Part shown: positions 17,984 through 26,478 of the stretch, in pieces
Numbering within the stretch: the first letter of the stretch is position 1
Layout of the letters: each line of letters starts with the position of its first letter
Assembly (NCBI GenBank): GCA_029938175.1
Contig: JAPYON010000014.1
Span: 1 to 34,709, forward strand
Direction of reading: 5' to 3'
DNA: 34,709 bases
DNA from: Paracoccaceae bacterium
Lineage (GTDB): Bacteria > Pseudomonadota > Alphaproteobacteria > Rhodobacterales > Rhodobacteraceae
Notes under the pieces: model-generated
The model's database searches: none
Told to the model about the DNA's origin: nothing
What the model saw: the letters and a program-made list of their open reading frames with translations, nothing else
Position numbers and translations under genes: made by a program

Positions 17984-18473
17984 AGCCTACCTCCTTCAGG
18001 ATGTAGCTAGCAATATTGTCGATATCGTCCAGATCAAACTGCGGCACACCAAGCCCGTCAATTACGTGATCCGAGGCCACCGCGGTAATCGAAGCGTCCT
18101 CGACGGCCAGCAACCCCTGGTTGGTTTCCGCACGATGCGCCTCGACTTTAGCATGATCATCACGCTTATATCCTTCGATCAGCACCAGATCGACGGCGGA
18201 CAACTTTGCCAACAGCTCTGACAATGATGGCTCCTCGGCATCACGAGTTTCATGCATCAACGCCCAACGATTACGACTGGCCAACAGCACTTCATGCGCT
18301 CCTGCAGCGCGGTGACGATAGCTGTCCTTGCCCTCGTGATCCACATCGAACGTATGATGAGCGTGTTTGATGGTCGACACAGAGAACCCGCGCGCCGTGA
18401 TTTCAGTCACAAGCCGCTCGACCAAGGTAGTCTTGCCCGAGTTCTTCCACCCTACGATTCCGTAAACCCTCAA
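17976..18473 (-). CDS. mobB: molybdopterin-guanine dinucleotide biosynthesis adaptor MobB
   Basis: GTP-binding P-loop protein that assists MobA in attaching GMP to molybdenum cofactor. The 165-aa product opens MRVYGIVGWKNSGKTTL, with the Walker A at residues 8-16. It continues with IKHAHH.FDVD, GKDSYRHRAAGA and the switch-like VLIEGYKRDDHAKVEAHR, all typical. The start overlaps the mobA stop by 4 nt and the stop overlaps the moeA start by 8 nt, so translation is likely coupled. Confidence 0.94.
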   Translation of the reverse strand: MRVYGIVGWKNSGKTTLVERLVTEITARGFSVSTIKHAHHTFDVDHEGKDSYRHRAAGAHEVLLASRNRWALMHETRDAEEPSLSELLAKLSAVDLVLIEGYKRDDHAKVEAHRAETNQGLLAVEDASITAVASDHVIDGLGVPQFDLDDIDNIASYILKEVGFE

Positions 18474-19090
18474 CCGTCAAACTCCTGCAGCATATTACGT
18501 GCCACGGCCATATCTTCGGGCGTGTTCACATTGAAAAAAGGATCCCCACCATCAAAATTGAATGCCGCCTGGGCACAACCATGCGGTTCGGTCCATTGAA
18601 CGACTTTACGAACGCCGGCGTTCAACGCCGCACGCAAATCCTTGCGTAAGTCCACCGACCAAAGGCCAAACGTCGGATGTCGCACAAATTTTCGCTCGGG
18701 ATCCGGTGTTACAGCCATCACCAAAGCCGAGTTTGCCGGTTCTCTAGCCATTTGCAAGACGGCCAACAAGTGTTTGGGAAGAAACGGAGTATCGGCAGCC
18801 ACGGTCACAATGTAATCGGCACCTTGTTCATATGCCCAGTCCATTCCCGCCAGCACACCCGCCAATGGCCCCGCAAACCCCTCGATGGAATCAGCCACAA
18901 CTGGCAAGCCATAGCTGGAAAACCGTTCCGGATCGCCATTGGCGTTCAAAACCATCGCCTCAACCTGCGCGTCCAGCCGGTCAACCACCCGCGCTAGCAC
19001 CGTTCTGCCGCCGAGATCCAGCAACGACTTATCCCCTCCACCCATTCTAGACGACTGGCCACCCGCCAGAATCACGCCAACTACTTTCAT
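18470..19090 (-). CDS. mobA: molybdenum cofactor guanylyltransferase MobA
   Basis: Transfers GMP from GTP to Mo-molybdopterin to make the bis-MGD cofactor of formate dehydrogenase and related enzymes. The 206-aa nucleotidyltransferase has the signature LAGGQSSRMGGGDKS (8-22), the metal-site AADTPFLP near residue 97 and the family end FFNVNTPEDM. Both ends overlap its neighbours by 4 nt (fdhD upstream, mobB downstream). Confidence 0.94.
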   Translation of the reverse strand: MKVVGVILAGGQSSRMGGGDKSLLDLGGRTVLARVVDRLDAQVEAMVLNANGDPERFSSYGLPVVADSIEGFAGPLAGVLAGMDWAYEQGADYIVTVAADTPFLPKHLLAVLQMAREPANSALVMAVTPDPERKFVRHPTFGLWSVDLRKDLRAALNAGVRKVVQWTEPHGCAQAAFNFDGGDPFFNVNTPEDMAVARNMLQEFDG

Positions 19091-19944
19091 GGCTTGCCAC
19101 CTTTACGGACGGCCTTTGAGGGTTCGCCTCGTACGGCTGTCACATCGGCATCCCACTCCAAGCGATCCTCACCACTTAAACAAATGAACCGCTTGCCACG
19201 CATCCGCCCGATCAACGTTAAGCCGACCTGCCGTGCGATCTCGGCACCCCAAGCCGTAAACCCAGATCGAGAGGCCAGTGTCGGTATCCCCATCATTGCC
19301 GTTTTAATCACCATCTCTGACGTCAGGCGCCCCGTCGTATACATGATCTTATCGCCAGCGGTTCCGCCTTCCAGCATCATCCAGCCCGCGATTTTATCAA
19401 CTGCGTTATGCCGCCCAACGTCTTCCATATAAACCAGTGGAATATCCTCACGACACAGCACCGACCCATGAATGGCCCCCGCCTCCAGATATAGGCTTGG
19501 CATCGTGTTTATCTGATGTGTCAGCGAATACAGCCAACTGGTTTTCACCGGAGTCGCAGGCAGCCGAACATCCTCCAACCCCTCCATCATATCGCCAAAG
19601 ACAGTACCGACCGCACAGCCCGAAGTTCGTGTCTTTTTCTTGAGCTTTTCTTCATAATCCGTTTTGCGTTCGGTCCTGACCACCACAGTCTCGACCTCTT
19701 CGTCAAAATCCACGCTGGTAATTATGTCATCCGGCAACAGCATCCGTTGATTTCGTAGATAGCCGACCGCCAAATACTCGGGATAATCGCCGATTGTCAT
19801 CGCCGTCACGATTTCCTGTGCATTCAGATAAATTGTTAGCGGGCGCTCTTCGACCACGCGGATTTCCTGAACTTTGCCAGTGTGATCAATACCGCGAACC
19901 GCTCGTGTCAGTCTCTGATTGGATAGATCAGGTTGTATTAACAT
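19087..19944 (-). CDS. fdhD: formate dehydrogenase accessory sulfurtransferase FdhD
   Basis: Transfers sulfur to the Mo-bis-MGD cofactor before its insertion into formate dehydrogenase. The 285-aa product has the FdhD segments VVEERPLTIYLNAQEIVTAM, PEYLAVGYLRNQ, YMEDVGRHNAVDKIAGWM, YTTGRLTSEMVIKTA and SRSGFTAWG. The sulfur-carrying Cys is Cys110 (TSGCAVGT); where E. coli has a CxxC pair, the second position is Gly. The start at 19944 is chosen by family length; its ribosome-binding site is weak, and an upstream in-frame Met would add a 46-residue non-family leader. First gene of the cofactor operon. No formate dehydrogenase subunits lie in the window. Confidence 0.93.
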   Translation of the reverse strand: MLIQPDLSNQRLTRAVRGIDHTGKVQEIRVVEERPLTIYLNAQEIVTAMTIGDYPEYLAVGYLRNQRMLLPDDIITSVDFDEEVETVVVRTERKTDYEEKLKKKTRTSGCAVGTVFGDMMEGLEDVRLPATPVKTSWLYSLTHQINTMPSLYLEAGAIHGSVLCREDIPLVYMEDVGRHNAVDKIAGWMMLEGGTAGDKIMYTTGRLTSEMVIKTAMMGIPTLASRSGFTAWGAEIARQVGLTLIGRMRGKRFICLSGEDRLEWDADVTAVRGEPSKAVRKGGKP

Positions 19945-20030
19945 TTTTTCGTCACACCGCAAAACTCCTGATTGATCATAGGGAATAGCTAGGCTATATG
20001 CTGAGCCGAATTTGCAACATAGTGGCGGAC

Positions 20031-20732
20031 ATGTCCAGAACTCGCAGCGTATTTTGGCAAGGCCTTCGTGCCGGAGCACCATTCATTTTAGTCATCTCCC
20101 CCTTCGGCATGCTTTTCGGCGTGGTCGCGATCGAAGCCGGATTTGATCTGATCCAGACCATGGCTATGACTGCGCTGGTCATCGCAGGTGCAGCACAATT
20201 TGCTTCGGTGCAGATGTTGGTAGACGGCACGCCCGTGTTCGTCGCTATCCTGACCGGAGTCGCCGTGAACTTGCGCATGGTCATGTATTCCGCTTCGTTA
20301 ACCCCACATCTGGGAAACGCACTCCCGTGGCAAAAAGTATTGATCTCCTATTTCATGGTAGACCAGTCATACGGCGTTGCATTTGCGAAATATGAACGCG
20401 AACCCGACATGATGCTTAACGAAAAAATTGCGTATTTCTTTGGATGCATCTCCATAATTGCACCGTTCTGGTATGGATTCACATTGGTTGGCGGGCTTGT
20501 TGGTTCGGCAATTCCGCCAGAATATGCGCTGGATTTCGCTATTCCGATTACGTTCATAGCGCTCGTTGGCCCGAGCCTTCGCAGCCTCCCTCATTTGTCC
20601 GCCGCCAGCGTCTCTGTAATTGTGGCGCTGGCGCTTTCATGGATGCCATATAACCTATGGTTAATGGTCGCAGCAGTTCTTGCCATGATCACAGGCGCAC
20701 AAGTTGAAAAAATGCTGGGGGCCAGAAAATGA
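20031..20732 (+). CDS. azlC: AzlC-family branched-chain amino-acid exporter, large subunit
   Basis: Inner-membrane protein that with AzlD exports branched-chain amino acids or their analogues. The 233-aa product has several hydrophobic helices and the AzlC pattern: QGLRAGAPF, FGMLFGVVA, ALVIAGAAQFASVQM, NLRMVMYSAS and YFMVDQSYGVAF. I take 20031 as the start because MSRTRSVFWQGLRAGAPF matches the usual family beginning; an ATG at 19998 in the same frame is possible. AzlD follows with a 4-nt ATGA overlap. Divergent from fdhD, with a short shared promoter gap. Confidence 0.9.
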   Translation: MSRTRSVFWQGLRAGAPFILVISPFGMLFGVVAIEAGFDLIQTMAMTALVIAGAAQFASVQMLVDGTPVFVAILTGVAVNLRMVMYSASLTPHLGNALPWQKVLISYFMVDQSYGVAFAKYEREPDMMLNEKIAYFFGCISIIAPFWYGFTLVGGLVGSAIPPEYALDFAIPITFIALVGPSLRSLPHLSAASVSVIVALALSWMPYNLWLMVAAVLAMITGAQVEKMLGARK

Positions 20733-21052
20733 GCGGCCTTGATATTTGGTTAACAATTATTTTTCTGGGCCTCGGTACATTCCTGCTTCGGTATTCATTC
20801 ATCGGCCTCGTGGGTGAGCGGAAGTTTCCAGAGTGGATGATGCGGCATTTACGTTACGTTCCAGTCGCCGTTATGCCCGGATTAATCGCGCCACTAATCG
20901 TTTGGCCACAAGCCACTGGTGGCGAGACCGATCATGCCCGCCTAATATCCGCCGCCGTTGCCCTGCTGATCGGAAGCATTTTTAAAAGCGTCGTTGGCGC
21001 CGTAATAGGTGGCATGATAACACTTTACCTTATGCTCTATCTACTAGGCTAA
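20729..21052 (+). CDS. azlD: AzlD-family branched-chain amino-acid exporter, small subunit
   Basis: A 107-aa membrane protein with about four hydrophobic helices (LTIIFLGLGTFLLRYSFIGLV; YVPVAVMPGLIAPLIVWP; LISAAVALLIGSIFKSVVGAV; GMITLYLMLYLLG), the usual AzlD partner of AzlC. The ATG overlaps the azlC stop (ATGA). Its stop lies 2 nt from the convergent Lrp gene, so there is no room for a terminator between them. Confidence 0.9.
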   Translation: MSGLDIWLTIIFLGLGTFLLRYSFIGLVGERKFPEWMMRHLRYVPVAVMPGLIAPLIVWPQATGGETDHARLISAAVALLIGSIFKSVVGAVIGGMITLYLMLYLLG

Positions 21053-21054
21053 AT

Positions 21055-21516
21055 TTACAACGGCAACGCAGTGGTTTTGAAGACTGTCCGCAAAGCAAAA
21101 CTGGATTGCATTTGCGCCACACCGGGCAGGCGCGCAAGGTATTGTCGATGGATACGGGCGAAATCATCCGTATCCCGCGCCACGATCTTCAACAAATAAT
21201 CCGCAGATCCCGCCATCAAGTGACACTCCAACACATCCGGCACTAGCGCCACTTGGCGCTCAAACGTATCAAGCAATTCATCCGCCTGACCGGACAAAGT
21301 GATTTCGACGAATATCGTCGAGGGCTTGTTCACCGCACGCGGATTCAACAACGCCACGTAATCACGAATGACCCCGTCCTTTTCCAGCCGCTGTATCCGG
21401 CGATGACAGGCTGACGGGGAAAGATTCACCTTCTCGGCCAGATCTGCGTTAGACATCCGACCCTTGAGTTGCAGTGATTCGAGAATCTTAATATCGAGCG
21501 TATCTATTCGATTCAT
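21055..21516 (-). CDS. Lrp/AsnC family transcriptional regulator (likely AldR-type)
   Basis: A 153-aa feast/famine regulator. Residues 1-60 form the winged helix-turn-helix (LDIKILESLQLKGRMSNADLAEKVNLSPSACHRR in two helices). Residues 65-150 form the RAM effector domain (IFVEITLSGQ, VLECHLMAGSADYLLKIVARD). It is divergent from alanine dehydrogenase with a 142-nt gap, the usual place for an Lrp-type activator that senses alanine and controls ald. The neighbouring AzlCD exporter is also a plausible target. The ligand cannot be read from the sequence. Confidence 0.92.
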   Translation of the reverse strand: MNRIDTLDIKILESLQLKGRMSNADLAEKVNLSPSACHRRIQRLEKDGVIRDYVALLNPRAVNKPSTIFVEITLSGQADELLDTFERQVALVPDVLECHLMAGSADYLLKIVARDTDDFARIHRQYLARLPGVAQMQSSFALRTVFKTTALPL

Positions 21517-21604
21517 TGCAATAATCCACTATTATTTTTCTATATACGCTTGTTTATTCTAAAATATACCATATGACTAGTGCTTCTTTGCAAAGCAATT
21601 GCAA
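21516..21604. promoter_or_regulatory. divergent lrp-ald regulatory region with TTGCAA repeats
   Basis: The AT-rich gap between the Lrp-family gene and ald holds three copies of the palindromic hexamer TTGCAA, at 21516-21521, 21588-21593 and 21599-21604. The last two are 11 bases apart start to start, one helical turn. Such phased repeats suit binding by an Lrp-type octamer or dimer array. Function is inferred. Confidence 0.4.
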
Positions 21605-21658
21605 GAGATTTCCTGCAAATGTCGATTCAGTTCAATCATTCAACAAATAGAGGTCATC

Positions 21659-22777
21659 ATGCTTATCGGTTGCCCAGCAGAAATCAAAAATCAAGAATAT
21701 CGTGTCGGCATCACTCCTGCCGCCGCTCAGGAAGCCGTTGCAAACGGCCATGATGTTATCATTCAACAGGGTGCCGGCGCAGGCGCCGGCTTTCCGGACG
21801 AGGAATACCTATCCATTGGCGCACGTGTCGTTGACACAGCTGAAGAAATTTTCTTTACGGCCAAAATGGTCGTAAAGGTCAAAGAACCTCAGCCGGTCGA
21901 GCGCAAGCAGCTTCGCGAAAACCAGATCCTGTTCACATATCTGCACCTAGCACCAGACGCGCCACAAACCGCAGACCTTCTGGAAAGCGGCATAACTGCC
22001 ATCGCCTACGAAACTGTAACCGACCGTATGGGCGGCCTACCCCTTCTGGCCCCGATGTCCGAAGTGGCTGGCCGGTTGGCCCCCCAAGTGGGAAGCTGGA
22101 CATTGCAAAAAGCCAACGGTGGACGTGGTGTTTTGATGGGTGGCGTACCAGGCATATCCCCTGCCAAAGTCGCTGTCATCGGCGGCGGTGTGGTTGGAAC
22201 ACATGCTGCAAAAATTGCGGCAGGCATGGGTGCAGATGTCACCGTTCTAGACATGTCACTTCCGCGCATGCGCTACTTAGACGATGTATATGGCGGTGTT
22301 TTCAAAACCCGTTACGCTTCCAAAGGCAATACTGCTGAGCTGGTAGCGGAGTCGGATATGGTCATCGGCGCTGTCTTGATCCCAGGTGCTTCCGCCCCGA
22401 AACTGGTCTCGCGCGCGATGCTTTCAACAATGAAACCGGGCGCGGCCATCGTTGATGTGGCCATTGACCAAGGTGGTTGTTTTGAGACATCTCATGCAAC
22501 CACGCATGACGACCCGATCTACGAAGTTGACGGCATCATGCACTATTGCGTCGCCAATATGCCGGGCGCCGTTGCGCGTACATCTACCATAGCGCTTGGC
22601 AATGCGACCATGCCGTTCATGATCGCTCTAGCTAACAAAGGCTGGAAAGATTCTTGCGCCGACGACGCTCACCTGATGAGGGGTCTCAACACGCACGCCG
22701 GAAAACTAACATATGCAGCTGTTGGTGAGGCACTTGGTCTGGATTACATCTCGACCGACGCAGCACTAAAATTATAA
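21659..22777 (+). CDS. ald: alanine dehydrogenase
   Basis: NAD-dependent oxidative deamination of L-alanine to pyruvate and ammonia (reversible). The 372-aa product has the AlaDH substrate residues Arg15 (YRVGITP), Lys75 (VKVKEP) and His96 (TYLHLAPD). The NAD loop is GGGVVG (175-180) with Asp198 at the end of the second strand; DVAIDQGGCFETS follows. AGAGGT precedes the ATG; an in-frame ATG 20 codons upstream has no family match. Divergent Lrp-type regulator upstream and a strong terminator downstream mark it as a single-gene unit. Confidence 0.97.
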   Translation: MLIGCPAEIKNQEYRVGITPAAAQEAVANGHDVIIQQGAGAGAGFPDEEYLSIGARVVDTAEEIFFTAKMVVKVKEPQPVERKQLRENQILFTYLHLAPDAPQTADLLESGITAIAYETVTDRMGGLPLLAPMSEVAGRLAPQVGSWTLQKANGGRGVLMGGVPGISPAKVAVIGGGVVGTHAAKIAAGMGADVTVLDMSLPRMRYLDDVYGGVFKTRYASKGNTAELVAESDMVIGAVLIPGASAPKLVSRAMLSTMKPGAAIVDVAIDQGGCFETSHATTHDDPIYEVDGIMHYCVANMPGAVARTSTIALGNATMPFMIALANKGWKDSCADDAHLMRGLNTHAGKLTYAAVGEALGLDYISTDAALKL

Positions 22778-22783
22778 GAATAC

Positions 22784-22814
22784 GGCCCGCCAAAGAAATT
22801 CGGCGGGCCTTTTC
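22784..22814 (+). terminator. rho-independent terminator after ald
   Basis: Perfect 8-bp GC stem GGCCCGCC/GGCGGGCC with a 10-nt loop, followed immediately by TTTTC, 6 nt after the ald stop. Confidence 0.92.
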
Positions 22815-23257
22815 ATAGCTCTGACAATTGTCCGGACCTCAAGATCCAAGCCATAGCTGCACACTGCGAGCGCGGACGCGCGCGACAGGAATTTCAGTTC
22901 TATCAATAAGCACCAGCGTCTTGGCTCCATACTTACCATCAATGCTTTCGCAAAAAATCGCGGCAGGCCAATCCAATAGAATATTTTAGTGGCAAATTGG
23001 AAATAGATAAACAGGTTGGGGATTCTTGGAAAAGTAATATTGGCGAACTAGTTATTGCAACGTATAGACCGATTAACGTCATAATACAGAAAGACCAGAA
23101 AACAACGGTAAATCGCTAAGTCATATCAGAGCGATAACCACGCGTATCTAGTATCCAAGTTCTTATTGCTAGAAACGATCATTTTCATCGTCTTCTGGGA
23201 CATCCTAGAACACGAACCTCCGATGAGCCGTTTTTCTACCTGAAAAATTCGTAGACA
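22815..23257. other. 443-bp gap without a convincing gene; possible gene remnant on minus strand
   Basis: No family is recognisable. Two short minus-strand frames overlap end to start. One runs from ATG at 23082 to TGA at 22939 (47 codons, with a hydrophobic IMTLIGLYVAIT segment). The other is open from 22985 to the TGA at 22839 and contains KTLVLIDRTEIPVARVRA. Neither has a ribosome-binding site. They could be a frameshifted relic of one membrane protein, or chance. I see no tRNA or obvious structured RNA. Confidence 0.3.
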
Positions 23258-23707
23258 CTAGTTAGGCAACTTGCCCGAAAGAATATACACAAGCATCTGC
23301 ACAACCTGTGTAGGGTGCTCGACCACGGCCAGCGCCGCCGCATCCACCTCTTTCAACGGGTGTTGATGCTCCGGACCGTGCAATACGATCAATGATTTAC
23401 CGAGCGCCGAAGCCATGCCCGCTTCAAACGCCGCATTCCACTGCTTATACTTGTCCCCGAAACGTACGACGACGATATCAGCGTCCTCGATCCCCTTACG
23501 TGTGCGGATCGCGTTCAACTGTGCACCCTTTCGGTCATGCCAGAACTTGTCCTCCTCGGAACCCATAATCGCCACGCCACAGTCGTCCGACGCGTCGTGA
23601 TCCGTAACAGGTGCCGAGAACGTAACGTCGAGGCTTTCCGCCCCTGTCATAATTTCCTCTCGCCAGTTGGTGTGGATTTCACCCGACAGGTAAACTTTAA
23701 GTGTCAT
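23258..23707 (-). CDS. YtoQ family protein
   Basis: A 149-aa protein matching the YtoQ family, with a nucleoside 2-deoxyribosyltransferase-like fold (MTLKVYLSGEIHTNWREEI, MGSEEDKFWHDRKGAQLNAIRTR, DADIVVVRFGDKYKQWNAAFEAG). Its function is unknown; the fold suggests a nucleotide-sugar or nucleoside-type ligand (inference). The start lies 3 nt after the pheT stop, with its AGAGGA ribosome-binding site inside pheT, so it is cotranslated as the last gene of the pheST operon. Confidence 0.85.
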   Translation of the reverse strand: MTLKVYLSGEIHTNWREEIMTGAESLDVTFSAPVTDHDASDDCGVAIMGSEEDKFWHDRKGAQLNAIRTRKGIEDADIVVVRFGDKYKQWNAAFEAGMASALGKSLIVLHGPEHQHPLKEVDAAALAVVEHPTQVVQMLVYILSGKLPN

Positions 23708-23710
23708 AAC

Positions 23711-26116
23711 TTATCCTCTCAAAACTCCGCCAGTGGCTTTTGAAACCTTGGCAATCACTTGCTCGGAGATAGCGTCGATCTCTTTGTCAGTCAGGGTACC
23801 GGCGGTTGGTTGAATGCGAACCGAAATGGCTATTGATTTTTTACCGTCATCCATGTGGAACACGTCAAACAGATTTACCACATCGATCAGTTTCTTATGT
23901 GCCCCGTTTGCGGCCTTCAGCAAGGCTTCTACCTCGACATCGGAATTAACAACAAAGGCAAAATCTCGCTCGACCGCTTGGAAATCCGAGAGCACAAGCG
24001 CAGGTCGCGTCTTGGTCTTGGCTTTCGGGAACGGCGCATTCTCTAGAAATAACGTGAATGCCACAGCCGGGCCTTTGACGTCCATCTCGGCCAGCACCTT
24101 CGGATGCATCTCACCAAAAACCGCCAGCGGGTTCTTCGGCCCCAAGCTTAACACTGCAGAGCGTCCCGGATGGAACCAATCAGGTGCATTGCGCATCACC
24201 ATCAAGCGATCCACAGGCGCACCTAGGGCAGCCAGCGCAGCCTCAGCATCGGCCTTGGCGTCGTGCAAATCAACGGAGCGCGCTGTCCCGTAAGCATTGC
24301 GCGGCGCGGTCGTGCCGACACGGAGGCCACATGCCAAAGCTTTCTGATCCTCGGGTTCACCACCTTCAAACCCTTGTCCGATCTCAAACAACGCCAAATC
24401 CGCAAAGCCGCGCGCCTGATTTTTCGCCGCTGCTTGCAGCAGGCTTGGCAATAACGTCGGGCGCATGTGGCTCATTTCCGAGGAAATCGGATTGCCGAGC
24501 ATCACCCCGTCAGAGCCGCCACCAAACAGTTCCGCCGACGCCTTATCAATAAAACTGTAGGTCACACATTCATTATAGCCCAGCGTCGCAATCGTGCGGC
24601 GAACCATGCCTTGGCGCTTCTGCATTGGCGTCAGCACTGCTCTCATCACACCAGTTGAAGGGCGTGGCATTGGCACACCAACCAACTTGGTTAACGATGC
24701 AACCCGTGCGATTTCCTCAATCAGGTCGGCCTCACCTTGCACGTCGGGCCGCCAGCTTGGTACGGCGACTTGCAAATCATCGCCAACCACAAACCCGAGA
24801 TCTGTCAGTATGCGCATCTGTTCATCTTGCGCGATATCCATACCCACCAGCGAGATCACCCGCGCAGGGTCCAGCGTGTAAGACCGGCTCGTATCAGGTG
24901 TTTTACCAGCAACCACAACATTCGAGGCTTCGCCGCCACAGATATCAAGGATCATCTGCGTTGCCAGTTCCAAACCTTCGCCCGTAAACGCCGGATCAAC
25001 ACCACGTTCAAATCTATATCGCGCATCGGAGTTAATTTTCAGTTTACGACCCGCCATCGCAATCGTGATCGGGTCCCAATAGGCGCTCTCGACAAACACA
25101 TCGACGGTATCCTCGGTACAACCCGACGCCACGCCGCCCATAATACCCGCGATGCTTTCAACGCCGTTGTCATCACTGATCACCATCATTCCGGCATCCA
25201 GCGTGTAGTCTTTGTCGTCCAGCGCCGTCAGACTTTCGCCGCCTTTGACGAAATGCACGCGCAGGTCACCGTTCACCTTGGCCACATCGAAAACGTGCAG
25301 CGGGCGGTTGCGGTCGTAGGTCATGAAGTTGGTGATATCGACCAGCGCCGAGATCGGACGCAATCCAATCGCGCGGATTTGATCTTGCAGCCACTTCGGG
25401 CTCGGGCCGTTTTGCACGCCTTTGATCGTGCGGCCATAAAATACCGGACAACCCTTTTCCAGAACGCCGGCGTCGATGCTGACGTTGACCGGGGACTCAA
25501 ACGCACCTTCAACGGTTTCGATAGGCGCAGGTTTCAACGTTCCCAGACCCCGGGCGGCCAGATCACGGGCAATGCCACGAATGCCCAGCGCATCAGGGCG
25601 GTTGGGGGTGATCGCTATGTCGATCACAGGGTCATTACGGTTCGTGTAATCAATGAACCGCGCGCCCAGCGGAGCGTCTGAAGGCAAATCGATAATACCG
25701 TCATGCTCGTCGGAAACCATCAGCTCGCGTTCGGAACACAGCATGCCGTGGCTCTCGACGTCGCGAATAACGCCGGCCTTCAGGGTCATGTCGATGCCGG
25801 GCACATACGAGCCAACGGGGGCAAAAACGCCAACCAAGCCGGTCCGCGCGTTCGGGGCACCACAAACCACCTGAACCTCGACAATTTTACCATCGGGGCC
25901 GTCGGGATAGGTTTCCACGCGGCACAGACGCAAGCGGTCGGCGTTGGGGTGCTGGACAGCCTCAATCACGCGGCAAAGGCGAAACACGCCGAGCGTGTCG
26001 GCAGGATCCTCGACCCCCTCAACTTCCAGACCGAGGTCGGTCAGGGCATAAGTAATCTCGTCGAGCGTAGCCTCGGTATCGAGGTGGGTTTTAAGCCAGG
26101 AGAGTGTGAATTTCAT
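23711..26116 (-). CDS. pheT: phenylalanyl-tRNA synthetase beta subunit
   Basis: The 801-aa beta subunit of the heterotetrameric synthetase. Domains in order: N-terminal core (MKFTLSWLKTHL), an EMAP/OB tRNA-binding domain (about 39-148; CRVIEAVQHPNADRLRLCRV, VVCGAPN), the B3/4 editing domain (about 205-380) and B5 (about 400-470; YTLDPARVISLVGMD). The catalytic-like fold follows, then the C-terminal FDX-ACB anticodon domain (about 706-800; VERDFAFVVNSDVEVEALLKA). Length is normal for the family. AGGAAC precedes the start. Unusually, a small gene lies between it and pheS. Confidence 0.97.
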   Translation of the reverse strand: MKFTLSWLKTHLDTEATLDEITYALTDLGLEVEGVEDPADTLGVFRLCRVIEAVQHPNADRLRLCRVETYPDGPDGKIVEVQVVCGAPNARTGLVGVFAPVGSYVPGIDMTLKAGVIRDVESHGMLCSERELMVSDEHDGIIDLPSDAPLGARFIDYTNRNDPVIDIAITPNRPDALGIRGIARDLAARGLGTLKPAPIETVEGAFESPVNVSIDAGVLEKGCPVFYGRTIKGVQNGPSPKWLQDQIRAIGLRPISALVDITNFMTYDRNRPLHVFDVAKVNGDLRVHFVKGGESLTALDDKDYTLDAGMMVISDDNGVESIAGIMGGVASGCTEDTVDVFVESAYWDPITIAMAGRKLKINSDARYRFERGVDPAFTGEGLELATQMILDICGGEASNVVVAGKTPDTSRSYTLDPARVISLVGMDIAQDEQMRILTDLGFVVGDDLQVAVPSWRPDVQGEADLIEEIARVASLTKLVGVPMPRPSTGVMRAVLTPMQKRQGMVRRTIATLGYNECVTYSFIDKASAELFGGGSDGVMLGNPISSEMSHMRPTLLPSLLQAAAKNQARGFADLALFEIGQGFEGGEPEDQKALACGLRVGTTAPRNAYGTARSVDLHDAKADAEAALAALGAPVDRLMVMRNAPDWFHPGRSAVLSLGPKNPLAVFGEMHPKVLAEMDVKGPAVAFTLFLENAPFPKAKTKTRPALVLSDFQAVERDFAFVVNSDVEVEALLKAANGAHKKLIDVVNLFDVFHMDDGKKSIAISVRIQPTAGTLTDKEIDAISEQVIAKVSKATGGVLRG

Positions 26117-26136
26117 TTTAAGTTCCTAACTAATCG

Positions 26137-26478
26137 TTATAGCTTTGAAATCATGTCAAATACTATACTTACAACATGTCCAAACGAGTCATAGGGAAAC
26201 TGTTCACAGCTCTCTGCAACTATCTTTCTGTAGGCAATTTCCCCTGAAGAAATGTAGCTCATGAGCTGCAAATTATTGGTTGCAATGGCGCCCCCTGTAA
26301 AATACCCCTCCATGAACTCGAGATACGGTGAAAGCTTGGCCACTTGTCCAGAATCTATCGCAGTTAGATAATCCGAGCATAATTTGAACGATGCGACACT
26401 TTTAGCCTGTGTTTGAGATGCCCCAAGGGCAACTGCGGCAACCGACAACATACTTGACGTTTTTTTTGCCTCAATCAC
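26137..26478 (-). CDS. small exported protein inserted between pheS and pheT (HdeA/Rap1a-like pattern)
   Basis: A 113-aa protein. It begins with a GTG that overlaps the pheS stop (GTGA), and its stop lies 20 nt before pheT. The N-terminus looks like a signal peptide: Lys-Lys, then [12 protein letters not shown], then TQAKS. The mature part has one early Cys (CSDYLTAI), a [12 protein letters not shown] segment and one late Cys ([10 protein letters not shown]). The order Cys-helix-YLxxxxGY-Cys-P is reminiscent of HdeA/HdeB acid chaperones and Rap1a/Tai-type small periplasmic proteins with one disulfide. This is a pattern match, not a firm assignment. Its base composition is visibly AT-richer than its neighbours (about 42% GC over 26161-26220 by hand count). 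An internal ATG at codon 10 is an alternative start but would lose the charged N-region. Confidence 0.7.
   Translation of the reverse strand: MIEAKKTSSMLSVAAVALGASQTQAKSVASFKLCSDYLTAIDSGQVAKLSPYLEFMEGYFTGGAIATNNLQLMSYISSGEIAYRKIVAESCEQFPYDSFGHVVSIVFDMISKL

Noticed and set aside
24737-25681. Long plus-strand reading frame (about 314 codons) opposite pheT
   Set aside because: Rich in Arg/His with no domain, and exactly antisense to a well-conserved synthetase gene; it is a codon-bias shadow.
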